Shown here in pieces: positions 45,711 to 54,892 of a DNA stretch of 64,000 nt (the first letter of the stretch is position 1; each line of letters starts with the position of its first letter). Under the pieces are notes generated by a model. The model was not told the DNA's origin. It ran no database searches and saw nothing but the letters and a program-made list of their open reading frames with translations. The position numbers and the translations under genes are program-made. The stretch lies in assembly GCA_015069285.1 (NCBI GenBank), contig SVIX01000002.1:1-64000 (forward strand), given 5' to 3'. Source of the DNA: Clostridiales bacterium (GTDB lineage Bacteria; Bacillota; Clostridia; Christensenellales; Borkfalkiaceae).

Positions 45711-48700
45711 TTATAGAAGTTTTATGCAACTTTCGTTTAAAAATCCGCTAATCTCTGCCATTAACGCTTTACTCGGCGTTACTTTTTGAGAACAAAGCAT
45801 CTTTTTCCCGTTTTTGACAAATACCACCGCCGTACTGCCTTCGTAGAAAGTAAGCGTTTCCATCAACTCGTCGACGTCCGCATCGTCCAACGACGAAACG
45901 TTCAACCAAAGTTTCTTTTCCTCGTTTGATTTTTCCCGTTGAGGCGCAACGCTGGCGGTTTGCTCGGGAGAACTCAACGAAGGTTGTCCGTCCGATACGT
46001 TAAATTCCGTCATTCGGTCTACGATAATAGCGGGAAGTTTTTCCGCGTCAATATTTAATTTTCCCGAAAGATAAACGACTTTGTCGTTTTCTAAGAACGG
46101 ACGAATTTTATCGTATACTTTAGGAAAACATACGCACTCAATCGACCCGTACAAATCTTCCACCGTGACGAACGCCATAAATTGTCCCGATTTCGTTTTT
46201 AATTTCTTATACGCGGAAATCATACCGCCCATCGTCACCGGAGTACCGTCGGCAAGGTCCGTATACGTTTTTACGCCCGTTTCCTCATCTTCGGTATACG
46301 AATTAAGAACGGAGCAATTAAACGACGCGTCTTTAAAATAAGGCAAAAATTTCTCAAACGGATGTCCGCTAACGTATACGCCCAACACCGATTTTTCCTT
46401 GGATAATTTTTCCATCGTTTCATATTCGGGAATATTCGGAAAATCAATCTTCAATGCCGTTTCCTGCAAAATACTTCCGAATAAAGAAATTTGCGCGCCC
46501 GATTTTTGTTTATCTATCGCATTCATTCTTGAAAGCGCGTCTTCGTAGACGCTTGCCACTTGCGCACGCGCATACCCAAACGAATCGAACGCCCCCGCGT
46601 AAATTAAGCTTTCTAAAATACGCTTATTCACAAATTTAATGCAACGCATAATAAAATCGGAGAAATCTTTAAACAATCCATTTTCGTCCCGTTCTTTTAT
46701 AACGGAAGAAATCGCCTCTTGTCCAACGCCACGGAGCGCGCCAAGTCCAATGCGGAGTCCGTTTCCTTCCACCCAGAAAATCTCTTTCGATTTATTGATA
46801 TCGGGGGGCAAAACGTCGATGTTTTTTTCCTTCATATACATAATATACTTGGAAACTTCGTCGATTTTATCAATACGGTCGTTGAGGATGCCCGCAAGGA
46901 ATTCCTTAGGATAGAACGCTTTCAAATACGCCGTACGATACGCCACCACCGCGTACGCCGCCGCGTGCGATTTATTGAACGCGTAGGAAGCAAAGCTTTC
47001 CATATCCGCGAAAATCTTCGCCGCAACCTCGGCGGGAATCCCCAGCGAAGCGCAACCCGTGATATTATCCTCGGGCGAACCGTAAATAAATTTATCTTTT
47101 TGTTCCATCAACTCTTTCTTCTTCTTTTTCGCCATAGCGCGACGAACGAGGTCCGCTTGTCCGAGCGAATAGCCTGCAAGTTGTTGGAAAATTTGCATTA
47201 CTTGTTCTTGATAAATAATAACGCCGTAAGAATTTTTTAAAATAGGCTCTAAATACGGTGTATCGTAAACGATGCGTTCGGGATAATGCTTATTTTCAAT
47301 ATACTTAGGAATAAAGTCCATAGGACCGGGACGATACAACGAAATACCTGCAATCAAATCTTCCAAACAGGTCGGTTGCAAGTCCTTCATAAATTTCTTC
47401 ATTCCGCCTTGTTCAAGTTGGAACACAGCGTCGGTATCCCCCGACGAAATAAGCTGATACGCTTCGGGTACGTCTACCCCGATTTTATTAAAATCTATCT
47501 CTATTCCACGCCCTATTTTAATGTATTCGAGGGTGTTTTGAATATCCGTAAGCGTTGTGAGCGCAAGGAAGTCCATTTTTAACATTCCCACGGCTTCCAC
47601 TTCTTTCATATCAAACTGCGTAACGATATCTTCCCCGTTCCGCGCTAAAGGCACGTTATCCGAAAGCACTTTATTGCAAATAACGACGCCAGCGGCGTGT
47701 TCGGAAGTGTTTTTGGGCATCCCTTCCAATTTAAGCCCCATATCGATAACGCGGTGCAATTCCTCGTTCGTTTCGTATACTTCAATAAATTCAGGATTGC
47801 GTTTTTGTTTTTGTTCGGCAAGTTTCTTTTGTAATTCTACGCGTTTTTCTTCGTTCTCCTCGCTCGCGATTTGTTTTTCGAGTTTAGGAATTTTCAACCC
47901 AAGCAACTCGCCAATCGTCGATTTACCGTCCATGAGCTTTGCTACTTTGTCCGTTTCAGAATAAGGAACGCCCATAACGCGTCCTACGTCTTTAATAACG
48001 GCGCGCGAAGCCAGCGTACCGAAGGTAACTATTTGCGCAACGTTTTCAGGATGATATTTTTTACGAACGTATTCTATCGTTTCGTATCGGCGTTTCGTGC
48101 AGAAATCCACGTCGAAGTCGGGCATAGAAACACGGTCGGGGTTTAAAAACCGTTCAAAGAGTAAATCGTAACGAAGCGGGTCTACGTCGGTAATACCAAT
48201 CGAATACGCTACGATACTGCCTACGCCCGAACCGCGCCCCGGGCCTACGGGTATCCCGTTCAATCTGGACCAGTTGATATAATCCCAAACGATAAGGAAA
48301 TAATCCGCAAAACCCATTTTTATAATAATACCAAGCTCGTAATTTACCCTATCTTTGATTTCTTGCGTTATATTATCATATCTACCCTTTAACCCGTCCC
48401 ACGTCAATTTGGTGAGATAATCGGGCGAAGACGAGCCGTCGTCGGGTTTATACAAAGGAATCAGCGAGGTATCACGAATAGGGTCGCCCTTAGGCGTAAT
48501 ATCAAATACGGGTTCTTCGATTTTATTTGCAATGACGCGCGTATTGGAAATAGCCTCGGGAACGTAATGAAAAAGCTCTGCCATTTCATCGCCCGATTTC
48601 ATATAAAATTCGTGTTGTTCAAAACGCATTTTCGGATTTTCAAGAGTAGATTTCGTTTGAATACACAACAAAATTTCGTGCGCTTCCCAATCTTCTTTTT

Positions 48701-49322
48701 CGATGTAATGCACGTCGTTGGTCGCAACGAGTTGAATATCAAGCTCTCGTGCTATCTTAATTAAATCGGGGAGAATTTGTTTTTGTTCTTCAATACCGTG
48801 ATCCTGAATTTCAATATAAAAATCTTCCCCGTAAATTTCTTTCATTTCCGACGCCCAGCGTTTCGCCTCGTCGTATTCGCCTTTTAATAAAAGTTGCGGA
48901 AGTCTGCCTGCCAAACACGCGGAAAGACAAATAACGCCTTCGTGATATTGCTTTATTAAATCGTAGCTAATTCTCGGTTTTCCGCCGTAATACCCGTCGA
49001 TATACGAAAGCGAATCCAACTTGACGATATTTTTATATCCCGTCTTGTTTTTTGCAAGCAAAACGATATGCTCGTTTTTTATCCCGAACTGTTTGGTAAG
49101 GTGGTCGTCTACGGCGTATAATTCACAACCTATAATGTACTGTATGCCTTTTTTTACACATTCTTCAGCAAAATATAACGACGCGTACATATTTCCGTGG
49201 TCAGTAATTGCGCAAGCGTTAATGTTGTTTTTAACCAAATGCTCAATTAAATCGTCCACCTTTGCGGCGCCGTCCAAAAGACTATATTCCGTATGTAAAT
49301 GTAAATGCACAAAATCCGTCAT
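45711..49322 (-). CDS. dnaE: DNA polymerase III alpha subunit (DnaE)
   Basis: PHP domain FVHLHLHTEYSLLDGAAKVDDLI; GPGRGSGVGSIVAYSIGITDVDPLRYDLLFERFLNPDRVSMPDFDVDF. Confidence 0.97.
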   Translation of the reverse strand: MTDFVHLHLHTEYSLLDGAAKVDDLIEHLVKNNINACAITDHGNMYASLYFAEECVKKGIQYIIGCELYAVDDHLTKQFGIKNEHIVLLAKNKTGYKNIVKLDSLSYIDGYYGGKPRISYDLIKQYHEGVICLSACLAGRLPQLLLKGEYDEAKRWASEMKEIYGEDFYIEIQDHGIEEQKQILPDLIKIARELDIQLVATNDVHYIEKEDWEAHEILLCIQTKSTLENPKMRFEQHEFYMKSGDEMAELFHYVPEAISNTRVIANKIEEPVFDITPKGDPIRDTSLIPLYKPDDGSSSPDYLTKLTWDGLKGRYDNITQEIKDRVNYELGIIIKMGFADYFLIVWDYINWSRLNGIPVGPGRGSGVGSIVAYSIGITDVDPLRYDLLFERFLNPDRVSMPDFDVDFCTKRRYETIEYVRKKYHPENVAQIVTFGTLASRAVIKDVGRVMGVPYSETDKVAKLMDGKSTIGELLGLKIPKLEKQIASEENEEKRVELQKKLAEQKQKRNPEFIEVYETNEELHRVIDMGLKLEGMPKNTSEHAAGVVICNKVLSDNVPLARNGEDIVTQFDMKEVEAVGMLKMDFLALTTLTDIQNTLEYIKIGRGIEIDFNKIGVDVPEAYQLISSGDTDAVFQLEQGGMKKFMKDLQPTCLEDLIAGISLYRPGPMDFIPKYIENKHYPERIVYDTPYLEPILKNSYGVIIYQEQVMQIFQQLAGYSLGQADLVRRAMAKKKKKELMEQKDKFIYGSPEDNITGCASLGIPAEVAAKIFADMESFASYAFNKSHAAAYAVVAYRTAYLKAFYPKEFLAGILNDRIDKIDEVSKYIMYMKEKNIDVLPPDINKSKEIFWVEGNGLRIGLGALRGVGQEAISSVIKERDENGLFKDFSDFIMRCIKFVNKRILESLIYAGAFDSFGYARAQVASVYEDALSRMNAIDKQKSGAQISLFGSILQETALKIDFPNIPEYETMEKLSKEKSVLGVYVSGHPFEKFLPYFKDASFNCSVLNSYTEDEETGVKTYTDLADGTPVTMGGMISAYKKLKTKSGQFMAFVTVEDLYGSIECVCFPKVYDKIRPFLENDKVVYLSGKLNIDAEKLPAIIVDRMTEFNVSDGQPSLSSPEQTASVAPQREKSNEEKKLWLNVSSLDDADVDELMETLTFYEGSTAVVFVKNGKKMLCSQKVTPSKALMAEISGFLNESCIKLL

Positions 49323-49341
49323 AATTTTCTTCCTTTTCTTT

Positions 49342-50274
49342 TTACAGTTCTTCCGCCAATTTCAATAACTTACGAATACGATGATTTAAACAACTTTTAC
49401 TTATCCCTAAGTATTCCGCAAGCTCTCTTAACGACATCGTAGGGAATTGCAGTCTTGCCCTTGCCAATATTTTTAATTCCTCGCTCATCTGATTAAAATC
49501 CGCTTTTTCGTGCAATTTGCGGATAGCTACAACCTGTTTAACAGACGCAATCACCGTTTTATCCGCGTTTCCCGCCATACAATTTTTCGCGCGGTTATCG
49601 TTGTTCGCCTCGTCGCGCTCTTCCACACGCGCGTTAAATTTTTTTAACGCGTTATCCGTACCTACGATGGATAAAAAATCGGAAATCGCCTCTTTGCTTT
49701 TGATATACACCACTTGCGTTTCTTTACGGCGGATAAGCCGAGCAATCACTTCGTATTCATTCAATAGTTTACAAAAATCACGCGCCGTTTGTTTTTCGTC
49801 GAATACGATTTCCAAATGATAACCCGTTCCGTTTTTAGGCAAAATACAACTTCCGCTCCCCAAAAAAGCGCCTTGAATATAGGCAATTTGACAAGCCTCC
49901 GTTTTTATTAAACTAGGTAAAATCCCTTCGCGAATTTCCTGTGTGCCTTTTTTAAGCAACCCAAGGGTTTTTAAAACGGAATACGAAATATCGGGCGGAC
50001 AAAGCAAAACGAGCTTGTCCCTACCGCTCATTCTATCCATCGACGCGCGCGTAAGCGTAAGTTCGGCTTTAAAAAGTTCGGAAAATACGTTCGTAAAATA
50101 TTCTGCAACCGTTTCCGTTTCACTCACGAGAAAAAAGGTTGGCTTACCGTCGGCTACGCCAAGCGTTCCGCTCGTACGCACGAACGCGGAAAACCCCGCC
50201 GTATTCACGCCCTTCTCTTTATTGGCAGAAATTCGATTTACTATTTCTTTTTTTATTTCCGTTGAAAAACTCAT
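49342..50274 (-). CDS. whiA: DNA-binding protein WhiA
   Basis: N-terminal LAGLIDADG-like fold plus C-terminal HTH (RARLQFPTMSLRELAEYLGISKSCLNHRIRKL). Confidence 0.93.
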   Translation of the reverse strand: MSFSTEIKKEIVNRISANKEKGVNTAGFSAFVRTSGTLGVADGKPTFFLVSETETVAEYFTNVFSELFKAELTLTRASMDRMSGRDKLVLLCPPDISYSVLKTLGLLKKGTQEIREGILPSLIKTEACQIAYIQGAFLGSGSCILPKNGTGYHLEIVFDEKQTARDFCKLLNEYEVIARLIRRKETQVVYIKSKEAISDFLSIVGTDNALKKFNARVEERDEANNDNRAKNCMAGNADKTVIASVKQVVAIRKLHEKADFNQMSEELKILARARLQFPTMSLRELAEYLGISKSCLNHRIRKLLKLAEEL

Positions 50275-50291
50275 TATATCCTCTAAAACGT

Positions 50292-51068
50292 TTACATACG
50301 TTTTTTATACTCAGAAAAACGAAAAGTCGGCAGTCTTCCCTCAACGTTATCAACGCGTTCCATAGGAAAGTTTAAGCGCATAAGTTGCGCCTCGATTAGC
50401 GCCTTATCTCCTACGCGATTCGCGGAATGAGCGTCTGAATTGATAATAAACCGCGCAGAGGTTTTTGCAATAATTTCCGTAAGCTCCTCATCCGTTAAAT
50501 GTTGTTTTTTGCTGTTTAATTCTATATACGTACCGTAATCGGAAGCGCATTTTGCAACTTCTAACGCATCGGCAGGGCAAAGATATCCAAGATGCGTCAC
50601 GGCGTCCAACGGATTTTTTTTGATAGCGTTAATATAAGCTTTCGTGTTCAACGCTATCAGTTTCTCCGAAGGTTTTTTAGTAAATTTATCCGCAAAAAAG
50701 TTACCGCAACCGTATTTTGTGAAATCGGTAAAAGTATCATACCAAACAAACACGTGTTTTCCACAAAAAAATATATCGAAGTTTTCAAAATCTTTTTCCG
50801 TCAAATCGGTTACGCCGTCTACCCCGCGAACGTTCGTTTCTATTCCGACAAGGACCTTCACGCCGTATTTTTCTTCGGCTGATTTACAATCGTTTATATA
50901 GGAGGCAAGTTTCTTTCTTCTAAGTCCAAACGCTACGTGTGAAAAACCGTGGTCGGTGATACCAATTTGTTGTAGCCCAAGCTTTTTCGCTTGACAAACG
51001 TTTTCCTCAACGGTATTTTTACCGTGAGAATAAGGCGTATGCGTATGATAATCAGCCGTTAAAACCAC
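50292..51068 (-). CDS. PHP-domain phosphoesterase
   Basis: DYHTHTPYSHGKNTVEENVCQAKKLGLQQIGITDHGF...INSDAHSANRVG. Confidence 0.88.
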   Translation of the reverse strand: MVLTADYHTHTPYSHGKNTVEENVCQAKKLGLQQIGITDHGFSHVAFGLRRKKLASYINDCKSAEEKYGVKVLVGIETNVRGVDGVTDLTEKDFENFDIFFCGKHVFVWYDTFTDFTKYGCGNFFADKFTKKPSEKLIALNTKAYINAIKKNPLDAVTHLGYLCPADALEVAKCASDYGTYIELNSKKQHLTDEELTEIIAKTSARFIINSDAHSANRVGDKALIEAQLMRLNFPMERVDNVEGRLPTFRFSEYKKRM

Positions 51069-51081
51069 TTTAATTTCCTCT

Positions 51082-51954
51082 TTATTCCAAATATCGTATT
51101 TCTTCTTCCAACCGTATTTTATATTGCGCGTATACGGTGTTTTTTATTAAATGGATAAGCGTTCGAATTTCCGTTGAGGTTGCGTTTCCTTTATTGATTA
51201 TAAAATTTGCGTGAATATCCGATATGCACGCGTCCCCGAACGCATAACCTTTTAATCCGCTATTTTCAATCAATTTCCCCGCCGATACGCCTCGTACGTT
51301 TTTAAAGACGCACCCCATACTTTTACCCTTGGGCAAATGCGCACGTCTACTTTTATAGCGTTCAAGTTCCTCTTCAATCGTCTGCATCGTGCTTTTTTCA
51401 AGTCGTAATTTTGCCCCTAAAATCACAGCGTCTTCCTGCATAAATACGCTTTGTTTATACGCGTATCCACATTCGTCGTGCGAAAGGGTATACACCTTTC
51501 CCTCTCGCCATATTTTAACTTCTTCGACAAGTTCGCCGATATATCCGCCCTGCACGCCTGCGTTCATATATAACGCGCCACCCAAAGTACACGGAATCCC
51601 TTGCAAAAATTCCGCTCCGCTCAAAAGGTGCGTTTTACAATACGCAAGCAATTTCGCGCCTTTAACGCCCGCCTCGAAAAAGTTACCCTCTATTCCCGTT
51701 AATTTTTTCGTACAAACGAAGACGCGTTTAGAAACCCCGTCCGGCGGTAAAACGTTACTCATACACCCAACGACGTAAAAAGGAATGGCTTTTTCGGATA
51801 ATGCGGATAACAACTCCACCGTATCGGAAAGAGTGGTAGGATAAAACGCCGTAACGGCTACGCCTCCGCAACCTATGGTCGAATTTTCGGAAAAAGAAAA
51901 CGGTTGTTGTAAACCGAAACGCTCCCAACCTGCGTTTTTTTTAATTTCGTACAA
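51082..51954 (-). CDS. murB: UDP-N-acetylenolpyruvoylglucosamine reductase (TTG start)
   Basis: FEAGVKGAKLLAYCKTHLLSGAEFLQGIPCTLGGALYMNAGVQGGYIGELV...KGKSMGCVFKN...NFIINKGNATSTEI. Confidence 0.94.
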   Translation of the reverse strand: MYEIKKNAGWERFGLQQPFSFSENSTIGCGGVAVTAFYPTTLSDTVELLSALSEKAIPFYVVGCMSNVLPPDGVSKRVFVCTKKLTGIEGNFFEAGVKGAKLLAYCKTHLLSGAEFLQGIPCTLGGALYMNAGVQGGYIGELVEEVKIWREGKVYTLSHDECGYAYKQSVFMQEDAVILGAKLRLEKSTMQTIEEELERYKSRRAHLPKGKSMGCVFKNVRGVSAGKLIENSGLKGYAFGDACISDIHANFIINKGNATSTEIRTLIHLIKNTVYAQYKIRLEEEIRYLE

Positions 51955-51970
51955 TACTTCTTACGCTCCT

Positions 51971-51999
51971 ATTATAACATATTTTTTCGATTTTTGAAA
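51971..51999 (-). promoter_or_regulatory. Promoter of murB (TTTCAA-17-TATAAT)
   Basis: Minus-strand TTTCAA, 17-nt spacer, TATAAT; AGGAG directly follows the -10. Confidence 0.6.
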
Positions 52000-52108
52000 G
52001 TGTTTAATCAATTAAAAAAATTTTTTTTTACAGATTGACTCTCTTATTTATAAATATGTTTTTTTTCCTATACCTATACCTCTTCACAAAATAAAAAGCG
52101 AACGAATA

Positions 52109-52142
52109 ACGGCGTAGCGATAAATCCCTATCGCTACGCCGT
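52109..52142 (-). terminator. Strong 14-bp hairpin downstream of nagA
   Basis: acggcgtagcgata-aatccc-tatcgctacgccgt; no U-tract, so terminator function uncertain. Confidence 0.5.
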
Positions 52143-52179
52143 AACTATATTATTTAAATGAAAAATCTCCAACTCTTTT

Positions 52180-53322
52180 TTACGCTTGATATACGACTTT
52201 ACCGCCCACCACGGTTAAAATCACGTCGTAGTTTTCATTCAAAACGGTAAAATCCGCTCGTTTTCCAACCGCGATACTACCCGTTTCCTTATCTATCCCC
52301 AAAGTTTTAGCAGGATTAAGCGTAGCGCAATCTACCGCTTGCGTAAAAGGAACGCCTACTTTTTCCACCATGTTTTGTATTGCTCTATTCATACGCAATA
52401 CGCTACCGGCCAGCGTACCGTCTTCCAAACGCGCCTCGCCGTTTTTTACGTATACCGTTTGACCGCCAAGTTCGCTCACGCCGTCAGGGATTCCTTTCGC
52501 GCGCATAGCGTCGGTAATAAGCGTAAGTTTATCAAGCGGTTTATTTTTTACAAGCAATCGCATAGCAGGAACGGAAACGTGAATCGTATCGGCAATCAAC
52601 TCACAATGAAGTTCCTCCAAAAGCATCGCGCTACCAACCGCGCCGATTTCTCTGTGATGTAAAGCCGTTTGCGCATTATAAGTATGCGTAACCCCTTTTG
52701 CGCCAGCCTCTACGGCTTTTTCTATTTCGGAAAACTTTGCGCCCGTATGTCCGATAGAAGCGACGACTCCGTTCGCCGACAGATAGCGAATAAAATCCAT
52801 CGCTCCGTCCACCTCCGGCGCAAGCGTAACGATTTTTATGGCGTTACCGCTCGCCCTATTGTATTCTTCGAAAGTTGCAATATCCGGAAGTTTCACGTAT
52901 TCCAACGGTTGCGCTCCTTTATACGAAGACGCGATAAACGGACCTTCCAAATGTACGCCTACTACACGCGCGCCGTCTTCGTTGTTTTGCTCTCGGTAGC
53001 TTTTCACCGCTTGCATTGCGGTCGTGATTTTTTCCTTGCTTTGCGTCATCGTCGTAACGAGAAAGGAGGTCGTACCTTCCTTTACGAGCGTTTTGGCAAT
53101 CGTTGCAATATCTTCCGTCGTACCGTCCATACCGTCGCTACCGCCTGCGCCGTGAATATGTTGGTCGATAAACCCAGGTAAAAGGATAGCGCCTTTGGGT
53201 AAAGTAATTTCTTCGGCTTTACTTTTTTTACCTATTTTTACGATTTTTTCATCAAACTCTACCGTACGAACGCGTAAGCCTTTCCCCGCCTCGTACACGG
53301 TTACGTTCTTAAAACATTTCAT
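52180..53322 (-). CDS. nagA: N-acetylglucosamine-6-phosphate deacetylase
   Basis: ILLPGFIDQHIHGAGGSDGMDGT...HLEGPFIASSYKGAQ...IGHTGAKFSEIEKAVEAGAKGVTHTYNA...TDAMRAKGIPDG. Confidence 0.93.
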   Translation of the reverse strand: MKCFKNVTVYEAGKGLRVRTVEFDEKIVKIGKKSKAEEITLPKGAILLPGFIDQHIHGAGGSDGMDGTTEDIATIAKTLVKEGTTSFLVTTMTQSKEKITTAMQAVKSYREQNNEDGARVVGVHLEGPFIASSYKGAQPLEYVKLPDIATFEEYNRASGNAIKIVTLAPEVDGAMDFIRYLSANGVVASIGHTGAKFSEIEKAVEAGAKGVTHTYNAQTALHHREIGAVGSAMLLEELHCELIADTIHVSVPAMRLLVKNKPLDKLTLITDAMRAKGIPDGVSELGGQTVYVKNGEARLEDGTLAGSVLRMNRAIQNMVEKVGVPFTQAVDCATLNPAKTLGIDKETGSIAVGKRADFTVLNENYDVILTVVGGKVVYQA

Positions 53323-53343
53323 TTCGCCGTTCTCCTTTGCATT

Positions 53344-54726
53344 TTACTTTGCGTTTGCAGGTAAACTTGCGGCAGCAATACTCTGTCCGACGCGACGATT
53401 TTTTTCATCGGGAAGCCCAATATCAAGCGAGGCAAATTCAGAATATTCTTCCGCCAAAACGCTTTTACAAGTAGAAAGAATAATATCTCCGCCTTTACCG
53501 CCCATAACTCTGCCTAACAACAAGACGTGTTTAATATCGTAAAACTTCGCATAAAAAGGAAGCGTATGCGCCAAATAAACCCCGATATCTTCGTAAATTT
53601 GTTTTGCAAGTTCGTCGTCCTTCTCGATAAGCGCTTGTACGACTTTAAGTTTTTGCGCAGGCGTCAACCCTTCCTCGAAGGTAAACCCGCCGTATTCTGC
53701 AAGTTTTATAACGGCGTCTTGCGAAAAATATTTACAACCGACGCCAAAGTCACCACTCCACTCGTCCTGCATAGCGTTCTCGTTGAAATCCACGGGAGCG
53801 AACGCAAGTTCGGAAAGCCAACCGTTAATACCACCTTGCGTGTTAATATAACCAACAGCCTCGCTCGTACCCATAGCAATACCTAATACTCCGTTATCTT
53901 CCAAGTCAATCGCCCCCGCGAGCGCCGTTACGTCACCGTCGTTAGCTACTTGCAAAGGAATTTCTTTGCCGAGTTCTTCGCTCATTTGTTTGGCAACGTT
54001 TATATACATATTTTTTACGTAATCGCCGTGTATACTTTTATCCACCTTTAAGAACAGCGACGCAACCATAATTTTATTATCCACGTAAACACCCGCAGAG
54101 GATACGCCAATCGCGTCAACCGTCGGCATCTTAGAAGTCGCCGTACGCATAGCCGTTAAAATTTCGTTGTAATGATAGGTGGGGTCTGCCGTAATCTTCG
54201 GATTCCAAACGACTTCTTCGCTATACACGACTTCTCCGTCAATCACCGCGCTAACCTTTCTATCCGAACCGCCGGCGTCAAAACCGATACGACATCCTTT
54301 CAGGTATCCGCCCACGCGCATAGAATTATTTTTTTGTTTTGGAATTTGATTATTTGCAAGCCAAATTACCTCAAACGGGCTTTCGTATACCCCGCTCATA
54401 AAATCCACGTCGAACGCGCGAACGCCGTCCAACGAATAAACCTTTTTAAGATGTTCGTAAACGGATTTACTCCCCGCAACGAAAATTTTGAAACCGCCGA
54501 CAACCCATAAAATCGTTTTCGCCAAACGTTCGGCGATACGGAAATTAAACTCGTCGTTTATTCCGTCGGCAAGTGCGTCATACGTATATACGTAATTATA
54601 TCCACCGCTACGCTCCACGACAAGCGTTACTTTAACGCTTTTTCCGCTTTGTCGTACCGTCGTTTCAAAATCACGCAACGCTTTTATCATCGGATAAAAA
54701 TTTTTATCCAATACGGGCAATCTCAT
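53344..54726 (-). CDS. ROK/ASKHA-type sugar kinase-like protein with ~140-aa N-terminal extension
   Basis: GCRIGFDAGGSDRKVSAVIDGEVVYSEE; IGVSSAGVYV; ANDGDVTALAGAIDL; GIAMGTSEAVGYI. No CxCGxxGC zinc motif. Confidence 0.7.
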   Translation of the reverse strand: MRLPVLDKNFYPMIKALRDFETTVRQSGKSVKVTLVVERSGGYNYVYTYDALADGINDEFNFRIAERLAKTILWVVGGFKIFVAGSKSVYEHLKKVYSLDGVRAFDVDFMSGVYESPFEVIWLANNQIPKQKNNSMRVGGYLKGCRIGFDAGGSDRKVSAVIDGEVVYSEEVVWNPKITADPTYHYNEILTAMRTATSKMPTVDAIGVSSAGVYVDNKIMVASLFLKVDKSIHGDYVKNMYINVAKQMSEELGKEIPLQVANDGDVTALAGAIDLEDNGVLGIAMGTSEAVGYINTQGGINGWLSELAFAPVDFNENAMQDEWSGDFGVGCKYFSQDAVIKLAEYGGFTFEEGLTPAQKLKVVQALIEKDDELAKQIYEDIGVYLAHTLPFYAKFYDIKHVLLLGRVMGGKGGDIILSTCKSVLAEEYSEFASLDIGLPDEKNRRVGQSIAAASLPANAK

Positions 54727-54845
54727 AAATACCACCTCTCTTTTTTTTGTTAATTATATCATTCTTTTTAACATTTTCAATCGAAATTCTTTCGTTTTTG
54801 TTTGGGATTCTTTCACTCTTTATTTTTGCTTAATTTTTCGCAAAC

Positions 54846-54881
54846 AAAAAAAGAACTTGCTCAAGGCAAGTCCCTTTTTTG
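54846..54881 (-). terminator. Terminator downstream of pgcA
   Basis: GGACTTGC-CTTGA-GCAAGTTC-TTTTTTT on minus strand. Confidence 0.85.
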
Positions 54882-54892
54882 TTTTTATCTTT

